This document shows, piece by piece, positions 52,847 through 62,546 of a DNA stretch of 64,000 bases (the first letter of the stretch is position 1; each line of letters opens with the position of its first letter). Made by a program: the position numbers and the translations under genes. The stretch is taken from the NCBI RefSeq assembly GCF_012844365.1, contig NZ_CP051626.1, positions 868,001 to 932,000 on the forward strand, read 5' to 3'. The notes under the pieces were generated by a model, which saw nothing but the letters and a program-made list of their open reading frames with translations, was not told the DNA's origin and ran no database searches. Source of the stretch: Brevibacterium sp. 'Marine' (GTDB taxonomy: Bacteria; Actinomycetota; Actinomycetes; Actinomycetales; Brevibacteriaceae).

Positions 52847-53194
52847 ATGGAGGCTCTGAGTGAAGAGGAGTTCGATGCGATCCTCGGCGAAGCCCTGGAT
52901 CTGCTGCCGGCCGGGGTGACCGAACAGCTGGACAATGTCGCCCTGTTCGTCGAGGACCGGCCGGAGGACGGTGACCGGCACCTGCTCGGCCTCTATGAGG
53001 GCACACCGATCGGGGAGCGGGGGATCGCGGGGTTCGAGATGCCCGACAACATCTTCATCTATCGTGACAACCTCATCGACTTCGCCGAGGATGTCGATCA
53101 TCTGCGTGAGGAGATCGTCATCACCATCGTCCATGAGATCGCGCATTTCTATGGTCTCGACGATGACCGGCTCCACGAGCTCGGGTGGGGCTGA
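52847..53194 (+). CDS. Small zincin-like metallopeptidase
   Basis: A ~115-residue protein of the minimal MMP-like type. The metal site is HEIAHFYGLDDDRLHELG, an HExxH followed by a further His seven residues on. The N-terminal part is acidic and there is no signal peptide. The ATG at 52847 is seven bases after TAGAGT (52834-52839), which suggests a leaderless mRNA; the GGAGG there is too close to serve as a ribosome site. Function is unknown; such proteins occur widely in actinobacteria. Confidence 0.82.
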   Translation: MEALSEEEFDAILGEALDLLPAGVTEQLDNVALFVEDRPEDGDRHLLGLYEGTPIGERGIAGFEMPDNIFIYRDNLIDFAEDVDHLREEIVITIVHEIAHFYGLDDDRLHELGWG

Positions 53195-53401
53195 ACCTCC
53201 CCGGCCGAAATGCACGACGGGCTTACCGACGAGTCACTTGAAGTCATGGGAATTGGCGTCCGCGAGCCTACTTCGCCTATTGTGGGCGGGTACCTATCAG
53301 CACCGATACAACATTCCGTCCGTATCGACGCGGGGACACGAAGTCGTGAGATCTGCGCCTTCTGGCCCCGCCGACCTGCGGGCAGGAGGCACTACCCCCT
53401 T

Positions 53402-53902
53402 ATGACAGTTGCATCCAAGACTTCCAGTGCGGCGACCCCGGCCGTGCGAGTGCTCAACCTGGCAGGCATCGACTACAGCCTGCGCAGCTTCGATCACGAT
53501 CCGGCCACTCGCCGCTACGGCTCGGAGGCCGCCGACAAGCTCGGCGTCAGTTCCGACCAGGTGTTCAAGACCCTGATGATCCAGGTCGACGGTCAGCCCG
53601 TGACCGCGCTCGTCCCGGTCTCCGGTCAGCTCGACCTCAAGGCCCTGGCTTCCGCACGCGGTGCGAAGAAGGCCCAGCTGTCCGGCGTGGCCGAGACCGA
53701 ACGCCGCACCGGCTACCCCGTCGGAGGAGTCTCTCCGTTCGGACAGCGCCATGCCGTGCCGGTCGTCGTCGACCGCACCGCGCTCGACCACTCCACCGTG
53801 TTCGTCTCGGCCGGCCGTCGCGGACTCGAGATCGAGATCCGACCCGAGGACCTCGTCATGCTCACGAACGCTCAGGTCGCGAAGATCGCCGCGCTCGACT
53901 GA
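53402..53902 (+). CDS. ybaK: YbaK-type Cys-tRNA(Pro) deacylase
   Basis: Hydrolyses cysteine mischarged on tRNA-Pro. The 166-residue length and the order of blocks fit YbaK: RVLNLAGIDYSLRSFDHDP, the catalytic-region Lys in VFKTLMIQVDG, LALVPVSGQLDLK, and GYPVGGVSPFGQRHAVPVVVD. An AGGAGG lies 12-13 bases before the ATG, which is rather far. The ~200 bases before it hold no other gene. Confidence 0.92.
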   Translation: MTVASKTSSAATPAVRVLNLAGIDYSLRSFDHDPATRRYGSEAADKLGVSSDQVFKTLMIQVDGQPVTALVPVSGQLDLKALASARGAKKAQLSGVAETERRTGYPVGGVSPFGQRHAVPVVVDRTALDHSTVFVSAGRRGLEIEIRPEDLVMLTNAQVAKIAALD

Positions 53903-53937
53903 TCAGCTCTCGCTGATCTGAGCGCCGATCCCCGGCC

Positions 53938-54549
53938 TCACACCCATTCGACCTCACCGACCTCGGGCTCTGCCCGGCCGGCGGTGAGGTCGGCGTACAT
54001 CGCCTGCGCATCGGCCACCTCGGCGAGGGGAACGAGGACGTCGAGTCCGACCTCACCGCCGTAGTCGGCCCGCGTCGTCCACCCCCGGTTCCCGGCCGCC
54101 CGTTCCAGGGCGTTGGCCTGGGCGTAGTCGACGGCTGCTGACACCGGGACGCGTTCACGACGGGTGACGATCCGGGCCCTCTCCACCGCCGCCGAGGCGG
54201 CCTGACCGTAAGCGCGCACGAGCCCGCCCGCACCCAGCAGGGTGCCGCCGAAATACCGGGTGACGACGGCGACGACGAAGGTCAGATCGTGGCCGGTGAC
54301 GACATCGAGGATCGGAGCGCCCGCGGTGCCGGCCGGCTCCCCGTCATCGCTGAAACGCTGAGTGCGCGAATCGGTGTCGAGGACGAACGCCGAACAATGG
54401 TGGCGGGCCTTCGGATGCGCGGCGCGGGCGGCGGCGATGACGGATCTGGCCTCGGCCTCATCGGCGGCGGGGGAGAGGCGGGCGAGGAAACGGGATCTCT
54501 TGATCTCGATCTCGGCCTCGACGGGGCTGACGACGGTCCGGTAAGACAT
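53938..54549 (-). CDS. YigZ/IMPACT-family protein
   Basis: A ~203-residue protein with the conserved UPF0029 N-terminal domain (IEIKRSRFLARLSPAADEAEARSVIAAARAAHPKARHHCSAFVL), the signature SDDGEPAGTAGAPILDVV and the C-terminal DUF1949-like domain. The family is linked to translation regulation in eukaryotes (IMPACT); its bacterial role is unclear. It diverges from the class III aminotransferase gene. Confidence 0.88.
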   Translation of the reverse strand: MSYRTVVSPVEAEIEIKRSRFLARLSPAADEAEARSVIAAARAAHPKARHHCSAFVLDTDSRTQRFSDDGEPAGTAGAPILDVVTGHDLTFVVAVVTRYFGGTLLGAGGLVRAYGQAASAAVERARIVTRRERVPVSAAVDYAQANALERAAGNRGWTTRADYGGEVGLDVLVPLAEVADAQAMYADLTAGRAEPEVGEVEWV

Positions 54550-54637
54550 GCTCGTCACTGTAGTCGAATGTGTTCTACGATGAGCCCACGGGCGCGGATT
54601 CCGTGCTCATCCCCGGTACTTCAGTGAAAGGGTGACG

Positions 54638-56002
54638 ATGGTGCACCAACCAGGCGATGCCGACCTCGCAGCGCTCAAGGACGAATCGGCTCGAGCCCGT
54701 GAGCTCGACCGCGCGCACGTCTTCCACTCGTGGTCGGCGCAGCGGCTCATCGACCCGCCGACGGTGGTCAGAGCGTTCGGGTCGACGGTCGTCGACGGTG
54801 ACGGTCGCGAGTTCCTCGACTTCTCCTCGCAGCTGGTGAACACGAACATCGGCCACCAGCATCCGGCCGTCGTGGCCGCGATCAAGGCCCAAGCCGATGT
54901 GCTGTGCACGATCAGCCCGGCCACCGTCAACGCCGCCCGCTCCGAGGCGGCTCGACTCATCACCGATCGCACCCCTGCCGGGCTCGACCGGGTGTTCTTC
55001 ACCAACGGCGGCGCGGATGCGAACGAGCACGCCATCCGGATGGCCCGTCTGCACACCGGACGGACGAAGGTGCTCGCCCGCTACCGGTCCTACCACGGCG
55101 GAACCCAGACGGCCGTCAACGTCACCGGTGACCCGCGCCGGTGGGAGAACGAGACCGGAGAATCGGGCGTTGTCCACTTCTTCGGGCCCTTCCTCTACCG
55201 TTCGGAGTTCCACGCCGCCACCGAGGCAGAAGAGACCGAACGCGCACTGCAGCACCTGCGGCGGACCATCGAGTTGGAGGGGCCGGCGACGATCGCGGCG
55301 ATCATCCTCGAATCCATTCCCGGCACCGCCGGAATCATGGTGCCCAGTCCCGAGTACATGCAGGGTGTGCGGGCGCTGTGCGACGAGTTCGGGATCGTGC
55401 TCATCGCCGATGAGGTGATGGCCGGATTCGGTCGGTCGGGCAAATGGTTCGCCTTCGAACACTTCGACATCGTCCCCGACCTCATCACCTTCGCCAAGGG
55501 TGTGAACTCCGGGTATGTGCCGCTGGGCGGAGTCGTCATCAGCGATGCGATCTTCGATACCTTCGCCGAACGCGTCTACCCCGGCGGGCTGACCTACTCC
55601 GGGCATCCGCTGGCATGCGCGGCCGCGGTCGCGACGATCAACGCGATGGCCGATGAGGGCATGATCGACCACGCCGCCCGGATCGGGGAGGACATCATCG
55701 GTCCGCGTCTGCGGCAGATCGCTGAGAACTCGAAGCACGTCGGAGAGGTTCGCGGCACCGGAGCGTTCTGGGCGATCGAACTCGTCTGGGACAAGGAGTC
55801 CAAGGAGCCGCTGGCCCCCTACGGCGGCGGCTCACCCGAAGTCGCCTCGGTGGTGGCGGCGCTGAAGGAACACGGCGTCATCCCGTTCAACAACTACCAC
55901 CGACTGCACGTGGTCCCGCCGATCAACATCAGCGAAGAGGACCTCGAACGCGGCCTCGGAGTCTTCGAAAAGGTCCTCACCGACTTAGACTTCCCCCACT
56001 GA
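54638..56002 (+). CDS. Class III PLP-dependent aminotransferase
   Basis: A 454-residue omega-aminotransferase. The PLP region includes NGGADANEHAIRMAR, the Asp in VLIADEVMAGFGRSGKWFA and the Schiff-base Lys in LITFAKGVNSGYVPLGG. Putrescine/GABA, beta-alanine, taurine or other omega-amines are possible substrates. GAAAGG is six bases before the ATG at 54638. It is convergent with an amidohydrolase gene, with a palindromic repeat between the stops. Confidence 0.9.
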   Translation: MVHQPGDADLAALKDESARARELDRAHVFHSWSAQRLIDPPTVVRAFGSTVVDGDGREFLDFSSQLVNTNIGHQHPAVVAAIKAQADVLCTISPATVNAARSEAARLITDRTPAGLDRVFFTNGGADANEHAIRMARLHTGRTKVLARYRSYHGGTQTAVNVTGDPRRWENETGESGVVHFFGPFLYRSEFHAATEAEETERALQHLRRTIELEGPATIAAIILESIPGTAGIMVPSPEYMQGVRALCDEFGIVLIADEVMAGFGRSGKWFAFEHFDIVPDLITFAKGVNSGYVPLGGVVISDAIFDTFAERVYPGGLTYSGHPLACAAAVATINAMADEGMIDHAARIGEDIIGPRLRQIAENSKHVGEVRGTGAFWAIELVWDKESKEPLAPYGGGSPEVASVVAALKEHGVIPFNNYHRLHVVPPINISEEDLERGLGVFEKVLTDLDFPH

Positions 56003-56015
56003 CTTGCTCCCCTTA

Positions 56016-56071
56016 CTACCTGACGGCGGCCCAGCAACCTCGCGCGAGGTTGCTCAGCCGCCGTCAGGTAG
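56016..56071. repeat. 56-bp palindromic repeat, copy 9
   Basis: CTACCTGACGGCGGCCCAGC... loop CGCGCG, right arm TCAGCCGCCGTCAGGTAG. It lies between convergent stops: 14 bases from the aminotransferase stop and 4 bases from the amidohydrolase stop. Confidence 0.92.
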
Positions 56072-56074
56072 CAA

Positions 56075-57706
56075 TTAGGGGGTTTGGTGGGTGTAGTTGC
56101 CGCCTAGGATTGTCGCGCGGACGGGGATCTGCGCGATCTCGTCCGCCGCGACGTTTCCGGGGTGGGTGTCCAGGGCGACGAAGTCGGCGAGCTTGCCTCG
56201 GCTCAGTGTTCCCTTGTCCGCGCCCTGACCCGAGGCCTTTGCCGCCTCGACCGTGTAGGCCGCGATCGCCTCATCGACGCTCAGGGCTTCGGCCGCCGAA
56301 CCCATGACATCCCCGTCACGGGTCCGGCGGGTGACATAGGCTTCGATTCCGCGCAGCACATTGCCGTCGGCGCACGGCCGGTCCGAGCTGCCGGCCATCG
56401 GCACACCCGCATCGACGAACGATTTCGCCCGATAGATCAGGTGCCGCCGGTCCGGACCGAGCGAGGCGTTCATCCCGTCCCCGATGCCGTCGGCAAACGC
56501 CGCCTGCGGGGTGACGACGATTCCGTGCTCGGCCAGCGTCGCCAGATGCTCGTCATGGACCAAAGCGGCATGCTCGATCCGGTTCGGCACCGCCCGGCGG
56601 CCGTAGCGCTTCTGCGCCTCCACGATGTTGGCGACCGCCGCATCCACAGCGGCATCGCCGATGGCATGCACGGCCAACGACCAGCCGGAGGCATAGGTGT
56701 CCAGGATCTGCTGCCGCAGCACCTCGGCGTCGTCCTGCAGATAGCCGGGGTGGTCCTTGCCCGCATAGTTCTCCCGCAGCGCCGCGGTCTCGCCGGACAG
56801 GGCACCGTCCATGAAGAACTTCACCGGCCCGATCGAGATGAGATCGTCACCGAGGCCGGTGCGCAGTCCCGCGTCCAGACCGATGCCGAACCCGTCGGCG
56901 GAGTTCGCCGCGATCGGATGCAGCCCGTCGGCCTGCGGCATGAGCTGAGCCCGCGCTCGCAGCTTGCCCTCTTCGCGGGCTCGCAGGTAGCCGCTGATCT
57001 CGATGGGGGAGTGGCCGATCCAGCCGTAGGCGATTCCGCATTCGCCGAAGGACGTGATGCCTTCCTTCGCGTAGTAGGCCGTCGCCAGATCGAGGGCGTC
57101 GACGACGGTGTCGAGCGAATACGGGCGGATGAGGTCCTGCACCAGCGTCTGTGCGGTCTCTTCGATCAGCCCCGTCGGATGTCCGGCCGCGTCGCGGACG
57201 ACCTTCCCGCCGACCGGCTCCTCGAAATCGGGGTCCAGGATCCCGGCCCGTCGCATCGCCTCGGTGTTGGCGATCGCGGCATGACCGGACGTCTGCCGCA
57301 TGAACAGGGGTCGGTCCCCGGTGATCTCGTCGAGACGGCCCAAGTCCGGATACTGCCCGTCATAGTCACGGTGGGCGTACCCCGTGGCTTCGATCCATTC
57401 CCCGGACGGAGTCGTCGCCGCGGCCTTCTCGAGCGCCGCGTAGACATCGGGCAGACCGCCGGGCAGCGCCGTGACATCGACCGAGGCCAGGGTGAGACCG
57501 AACCATGTCGTGTGGCAGTGGACGTCGTTGAAGCCCGGCAGCACCGTCGCCCCGCCCAGGGACTCGACCCGGTCGGCGTCGATGCCGTCGAGCTCCTCGT
57601 CGAAGCCGATGATCCGGTTGCCCCACACCCCGATCTTCTGCGCCCGCGGGCGGGTCGGATCAAGCGTGTAGGCGTCGAGGTCGGTGAAGATCGCGTCGAT
57701 TCTCAT
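56075..57706 (-). CDS. YtcJ-like amidohydrolase
   Basis: A 543-residue metal-dependent hydrolase of the NfdA/YtcJ type. Metal ligands are seen in FNDVHCHTTWFGL (HxH), LAVHAIGDAAVDAAV, RIEHAALVHDEHLATLAEHGI and the Asp in VPMAGSSDRPCADGN. The C-terminus GKLADFVALDTHP is the usual beta-domain end. Members cleave N-formyl or N-acyl groups or remain uncharacterised. It is followed upstream by the ThDP enzyme gene on the same strand. Confidence 0.87.
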   Translation of the reverse strand: MRIDAIFTDLDAYTLDPTRPRAQKIGVWGNRIIGFDEELDGIDADRVESLGGATVLPGFNDVHCHTTWFGLTLASVDVTALPGGLPDVYAALEKAAATTPSGEWIEATGYAHRDYDGQYPDLGRLDEITGDRPLFMRQTSGHAAIANTEAMRRAGILDPDFEEPVGGKVVRDAAGHPTGLIEETAQTLVQDLIRPYSLDTVVDALDLATAYYAKEGITSFGECGIAYGWIGHSPIEISGYLRAREEGKLRARAQLMPQADGLHPIAANSADGFGIGLDAGLRTGLGDDLISIGPVKFFMDGALSGETAALRENYAGKDHPGYLQDDAEVLRQQILDTYASGWSLAVHAIGDAAVDAAVANIVEAQKRYGRRAVPNRIEHAALVHDEHLATLAEHGIVVTPQAAFADGIGDGMNASLGPDRRHLIYRAKSFVDAGVPMAGSSDRPCADGNVLRGIEAYVTRRTRDGDVMGSAAEALSVDEAIAAYTVEAAKASGQGADKGTLSRGKLADFVALDTHPGNVAADEIAQIPVRATILGGNYTHQTP

Positions 57707-57789
57707 AGAGCCACCTTAGTCAGATTCGCACGACTGCCGCTCCGCCGTTCACGCCAGCCCGTTCACGCCAGCCCGTTCACACCAGCAGT

Positions 57790-59511
57790 TCATGGCAGGC
57801 GCGCCCCGCGAACGGCCGGATCCGTGATGCAGTGGACGAGCGAGAGCCCCTTGTGTGCCAGAGCCCGTTCGAACGCGTCGCGGAAGTCCTCGGTCCGTTC
57901 GACGCGGATGCCGAGCCCGCCGAACGCCGTGGCCATGGCTGCGAAGTCCGGATTCTTAAGCGCCGTGGCCGTGGCCCGGCCCGGATATTCGCGGTCCTGA
58001 TGGCCTCGGATCGTGCCGTAGACCGAATTGTCGTTGAGCACCACGGTAAGGTCCGCGCCGTACTGGACGGCCGTGGCCATCTCCTGCCCGTTCATGAGGA
58101 AATCCCCGTCGCCGGCGATGCAGAACACCGGCCGTTCCGGATGGACGAGCGCGGCGGCGACCGCAGCAGGCAGGCCGAATCCCATCGATCCGTTGCGCGG
58201 GCCAAGCGCCGAGGGGAACCCGTGCGTGGGCAGGAACCTGGTCGCCCAGCCGGAGAAGTTCCCCGCCCCGTAGGTGATGATCGCGTCGTCCGGCAGCAGG
58301 TCCTGCACATGGACGAATGCTTCGTCCATGTCGACGAATCCCGCCGAGGCGGCCGACCCCGAACCTGCCACCTGCGGTGTCCGCCACGCCTCGAGCTCGG
58401 CCCGGGCCTCGGCGACCCAGTCCGGCAGCGATACGGCGTCCCCGGCCGCCTCGGACAGGGCATCGCCGAGCGGCGGTTCGTCGATCGACCCGTCGGAGGA
58501 CACCGAATACGTGCGGGTTCCCTCCTCGGTGAACAGGGATTGGGCGAACCGCCCGACCGAGGTGACGATGTGCTGGTCGAGACGACCGAAATGGCCGTGC
58601 GCATCGGCGTCGGGGCCGATGACGACGGTGCGCTGGTCGACGCCGTTGGTGAACCCGTCGGTGGCCACATCGGTGCGGACACAGCCCAAGAAGATGTGCA
58701 GGTCCGCCTCGGCGAGGACTCGCTTCGCCACGGGGGACGCACCATAGCCCAGGATGCCGAGGAAATTCGGACTGTCATGGTCGATGCCGTCATAGGCGCG
58801 GAAGGTGCCGAGCACGCCGAGGCCGCGGTCGCGTGACCATTGGGCGATGCGCCGCGAGGTCGACGGGGACCAGTCCTCGCCGCCGATGATGAGCACGGGA
58901 CGGTCGGCGGCGGTGATGCGGGCCCGCAGCTCCGTGACGTCCCCGGCGTACGGTGAGGCCGAACCGTGCACGCGTGGGGGCAGCACCGTCCCCGACGTCG
59001 GGCGGACGAGGACCTCTTCGGGCAGACCGACGATGACGGGACCGGGCCGCCCGGTCACGGCGGTGTGCATGGCGTCGACGACCACCTCGGCGGCCTTATC
59101 GGGATCATCGAGGGTGAGCACCTTCTTCGCGGTCGAGGAGAACCAGCCGTCCAGGTCGAATTCCTGGAAGGATTCGCGGCCGCGATGATCGGTGGGGATG
59201 AGGCCGACGAAGACGACGAGCGGGGTCGCATCCTGGAAGGCGGTGTGGACGCCGACCTTGACGTTCGCCGCTCCCGGACCACGGGTGACCATGGCGATTC
59301 CGGGCACTCCGGTCATCCGCCCTTCGGCGACGGCCATATATGCGGCCCCGCCCTCCTGGCGGCAGACGATCGGGGTGATCGACGAATCGCGGAGACCGTC
59401 GATGACATCGAGATACGACTCGCCGGGAACCAGATAGGTACGCGAGACTCCGTGTGCTTCGAGTTCCTCGACGATGAGATGACCTGCAGAAAGAGACGCG
59501 GAGGTGTCCAT
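57790..59511 (-). CDS. ThDP-dependent enzyme, acetolactate-synthase-like
   Basis: A 573-residue protein with the three domains of the family. The catalytic Glu is in VCRQEGGAAYMAVAEGRMTG of the Pyr domain, and the central domain follows. The PP domain has the cofactor motif CIAGDGDFLMNGQEMATAVQYGADLTVVLNDN. True acetolactate synthase subunits are usually paired with a small regulatory subunit, which is absent, so a decarboxylase or lyase of another 2-oxo acid is as likely. Confidence 0.87.
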   Translation of the reverse strand: MDTSASLSAGHLIVEELEAHGVSRTYLVPGESYLDVIDGLRDSSITPIVCRQEGGAAYMAVAEGRMTGVPGIAMVTRGPGAANVKVGVHTAFQDATPLVVFVGLIPTDHRGRESFQEFDLDGWFSSTAKKVLTLDDPDKAAEVVVDAMHTAVTGRPGPVIVGLPEEVLVRPTSGTVLPPRVHGSASPYAGDVTELRARITAADRPVLIIGGEDWSPSTSRRIAQWSRDRGLGVLGTFRAYDGIDHDSPNFLGILGYGASPVAKRVLAEADLHIFLGCVRTDVATDGFTNGVDQRTVVIGPDADAHGHFGRLDQHIVTSVGRFAQSLFTEEGTRTYSVSSDGSIDEPPLGDALSEAAGDAVSLPDWVAEARAELEAWRTPQVAGSGSAASAGFVDMDEAFVHVQDLLPDDAIITYGAGNFSGWATRFLPTHGFPSALGPRNGSMGFGLPAAVAAALVHPERPVFCIAGDGDFLMNGQEMATAVQYGADLTVVLNDNSVYGTIRGHQDREYPGRATATALKNPDFAAMATAFGGLGIRVERTEDFRDAFERALAHKGLSLVHCITDPAVRGARLP

Positions 59512-59590
59512 ACCCCATGCTTATCATCATTTCGCGTCCTGTGGTTGTCTCAACAGCCCACCACCCTGCCCATTCGCAACCGTGAGGTCG

Positions 59591-59596
59591 TATGAT
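59591..59596 (+). promoter_or_regulatory. -10 box (TATGAT) upstream of the decarboxylase
   Basis: TATGAT lies about 104 bases before the decarboxylase ATG in the 188-base divergent gap. The -35 is weak. This is the best promoter candidate in the gap. Confidence 0.35.
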
Positions 59597-59699
59597 CGTG
59601 CAACAACGGAATCAGTACGGTCCGCCGACTGAGTCCGTGAGCAGGAAATCCACACCGGACCGGGGTGGGGACTGAGATTGACAGCCAGGAGGCTCTCGC

Positions 59700-62522
59700 A
59701 TGACCGGAATCGACTCCGACCAGGCAACGGCGCAGGAGTTTGAGCCCACCGACCTCGGCGGCGGCCGCAGGCACAGTCGCGCAGGAGCCCCCTCGACGCC
59801 GCGCCGGGCCCAGCTCGAACGGGATCCGGGAATGCCGGCGAGTACGTGGCGGCTGCGTTCGGACGCGTGGGAGTACCTGAAGTTCGCGATCAAACGCCTG
59901 GCCGTCAGCGGCGGTGACTTCTCGATGATCGCCGAAGACGGCGAGGTGTGGCGCTCGCTGCGCTCGCTGAAGACGATCGAGCTCTACTGGGCCGGTTTCG
60001 GTCAGCGCTATGTCGAGGAGATCACCGACCTGCTCTCGAACGGCGAATTCGACCGCGCGCACGACATGATCACACGTGCGGTGAATCGGCTGCGCGGCAC
60101 CACCGTGCCCGACACCGGTGAAGACGACCTCACCGAGGATGAGCGCGCCGAACTCAAGGACCGCCAGGACACCCGTCCCCGCTTCGAGGTCCTCATCGTC
60201 GACGAGACCACCGAGGGCGGCCGCGATGAGCTGCACACGGATCTGCTCAAACTCCGCAACGCCTCCGACCAGTTCATCTACGACTACGTCATCGTGCCCA
60301 CCGCCGACGATGCGGTGGCGGCGGCCCTGACGAACCCGAACCTGCTCGCCTGCGTCATCCGTCCCGGATTCACCGACAACACCCGCGAGGTGCTCAGCCG
60401 TGACCTGCGCGATTCCATCGAGTTCGCGCACACCTCGACGAAGGAATCGCCGACGGCGCCGATGAGCCCGCTCAATTCGGTGCGCCGGGTGCTGCGGCTG
60501 GCCGACACCCTGGCGAATCTGCGACCCGAACTCGACCTCTACCTCATGGCAGGCGCCCATATCGAAAGCCTCGCCGGTGCCCTGACCCACCGGTTCCGTC
60601 GCGTCTTCCGCCGCGAGGACCAGTTCGAACTCCATCTGTCCCTGCTGCGCCGCGCCCAGCATCTCTACGACACTCCGTTCTTCGACGCCATCCGAGAGCA
60701 CGCCCGCCGCCCCGCCGGTGTCTTCCACGCACTGCCCGTCTCCCGCGGCGGCTCCGTCGTCGGGTCGAAGTGGATCGGCGACTTCGTCGACTTCTACGGG
60801 CTCAACCTGCTGCTCGCGGAATCCAGCGCCACCTCGGGGGAGTTGGACTCCCTGCTCGCGCCGGTGCACACGCTGAAGAAGGCGCAGTCGCTGGCCGCCC
60901 GGGCCTACGGTGCCAAGCGCACCTACTTCGTCACGAACGGCACGTCGACGGCGAACAAGATCGTCCACCAGGCCGTCGTCTCACCCGACGAGGTCGTCAT
61001 GGTCGACCGCAACTGCCACAAGTCCCACCACCATGCGCTCATGCTCACCGGTGCCCGCACCGCCTACCTCGAGGCGTATCCGCTCAACGACGTCGCCTTC
61101 TACGGGGCGGTGCCGCTGAACAGGATCAAGCAGCTGCTGCTCGACTACCGGGCCGCCGGCCGCCTCGACGAGGTGCGGATGATCACCCTGACCAACTGCA
61201 CCTTCGACGGAATCGTCTACGACCCCTACAAGGTCATGTCCGAATGCCTGGCGATCAAACCCGACCTCGTCTTCCTCTGGGATGAAGCCTGGTTCGCCTT
61301 CGCCCGGTTCCACCCGGTCACCCGCAAGCGCACCGCCATGGTCGCCGCGGAGACCCTCGAGGAGAACCTCGCCACCAACGCCCACGCCGCGGCGTACCGG
61401 GAGCAGCAGAAGCGCCTGTTCGATCCCGAGACCGGTGCCCCGGCCCCCGATTCGGTGTGGCTGGAGGAGGACCTGCTGCCGCCGCCGGACGCGACGATCC
61501 GCGTGTACGCGACGCAGTCGACGCATAAGACGCTGACCGCGCTGCGCCAGGGGTCGATGATCCACGTCTACGATCAGGAGTTCTCCACCGGCGCCGAGGA
61601 GGCCTTCCACGAGGCGTACATGACCCACACCTCGACGTCGCCGAACTATCAGATCCTCGCGTCCCTCGACCTCGGTCGCAGGCAGGTGGAGATGGAGGGC
61701 TTCGCGCTCGTGCAGAAGCAGCTGGATCTGGCGATGAGCCTGTCCTCGGCGATCGCGCGTCATCCTCTGCTGAAGAAGACGTTCAAGGTGCTCACCGCCG
61801 CCGATCTCATCCCCGAGGAATATCGGGTCACCGAACGGACGATGCCATTGCGCGATGGGCTCTCCACGATGTGGGATGCCTGGGTCCGCGACGAGTTCGT
61901 CGTCGATCCCAGCCGCATCACCGTCGAGATCTCGGGCACAGGAGTCGACGGGGACACGTTCAAGCACGAACACCTCATGGACCGCTACGGCATCCAGGTG
62001 AACAAGACGAGCCGGAACACGGTGCTGTTCATGACGAACATCGGCACCTCACGCTCGGCCGTCGCCTACCTCATCGAGGTGCTCGTCAAACTGGCCGGGA
62101 AGTTCAACGACCCGCACGAACTCCATGAACAGGATGCGCTGACCGAACCCGCCGCGGTGATGCCGCCGCTGCCGGACTTCTCGGCCTTCGCCCCCGACTA
62201 CGCCGCCGAGGTGCCCGCCGACGACCCGTCGAAGCAGCTGCCCGACGGCGACCTGCGCACCGCCTACTATGCGGGTCTGCGTCGCCAGAACATCGAGCAC
62301 GTGCTGCCGCATGAACTGCGACGCCGGGTCGAGAACGGGGAACATCCGGTCTCGGCCGGATTCGTCACCCCGTACCCGCCCGGGTTTCCGGTGCTCGTGC
62401 CCGGACAGGTCATCACCGCCGAGGTGCTCGACTTCATGTCGGCGCTCGACACCCGAGAGATCCACGGCTACGACTCCCGCCAGGGCTACCGCGTCATCCT
62501 CAAAGAGGTTCTGGAGAACTGA
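59700..62522 (+). CDS. Orn/Lys/Arg decarboxylase, class I-like (PLP)
   Basis: A 940-residue PLP enzyme related to bacterial inducible ornithine, lysine and arginine decarboxylases (usually 700-760). The PLP Lys is in YATQSTHKTLTALRQGSMIHV, with YFVTNGTSTANKIV, DRNCHKSHHHALML and FLWDEAWFAF before it. The N-terminal ~340 residues form a longer wing/regulatory region than in the enteric enzymes, which explains the size. The substrate is not decided by eye; lysine, ornithine or arginine are all possible. AGGAGG is seven bases before the ATG. Confidence 0.88.
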   Translation: MTGIDSDQATAQEFEPTDLGGGRRHSRAGAPSTPRRAQLERDPGMPASTWRLRSDAWEYLKFAIKRLAVSGGDFSMIAEDGEVWRSLRSLKTIELYWAGFGQRYVEEITDLLSNGEFDRAHDMITRAVNRLRGTTVPDTGEDDLTEDERAELKDRQDTRPRFEVLIVDETTEGGRDELHTDLLKLRNASDQFIYDYVIVPTADDAVAAALTNPNLLACVIRPGFTDNTREVLSRDLRDSIEFAHTSTKESPTAPMSPLNSVRRVLRLADTLANLRPELDLYLMAGAHIESLAGALTHRFRRVFRREDQFELHLSLLRRAQHLYDTPFFDAIREHARRPAGVFHALPVSRGGSVVGSKWIGDFVDFYGLNLLLAESSATSGELDSLLAPVHTLKKAQSLAARAYGAKRTYFVTNGTSTANKIVHQAVVSPDEVVMVDRNCHKSHHHALMLTGARTAYLEAYPLNDVAFYGAVPLNRIKQLLLDYRAAGRLDEVRMITLTNCTFDGIVYDPYKVMSECLAIKPDLVFLWDEAWFAFARFHPVTRKRTAMVAAETLEENLATNAHAAAYREQQKRLFDPETGAPAPDSVWLEEDLLPPPDATIRVYATQSTHKTLTALRQGSMIHVYDQEFSTGAEEAFHEAYMTHTSTSPNYQILASLDLGRRQVEMEGFALVQKQLDLAMSLSSAIARHPLLKKTFKVLTAADLIPEEYRVTERTMPLRDGLSTMWDAWVRDEFVVDPSRITVEISGTGVDGDTFKHEHLMDRYGIQVNKTSRNTVLFMTNIGTSRSAVAYLIEVLVKLAGKFNDPHELHEQDALTEPAAVMPPLPDFSAFAPDYAAEVPADDPSKQLPDGDLRTAYYAGLRRQNIEHVLPHELRRRVENGEHPVSAGFVTPYPPGFPVLVPGQVITAEVLDFMSALDTREIHGYDSRQGYRVILKEVLEN

Positions 62523-62546
62523 GCGAGAAAGGCGAGGCGATCGACC

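Noticed and set aside
57790..59511. Naming the ThDP enzyme ilvB.
   Set aside because: No small subunit gene is adjacent and the sequence context is not branched-chain biosynthesis; only the superfamily can be supported.
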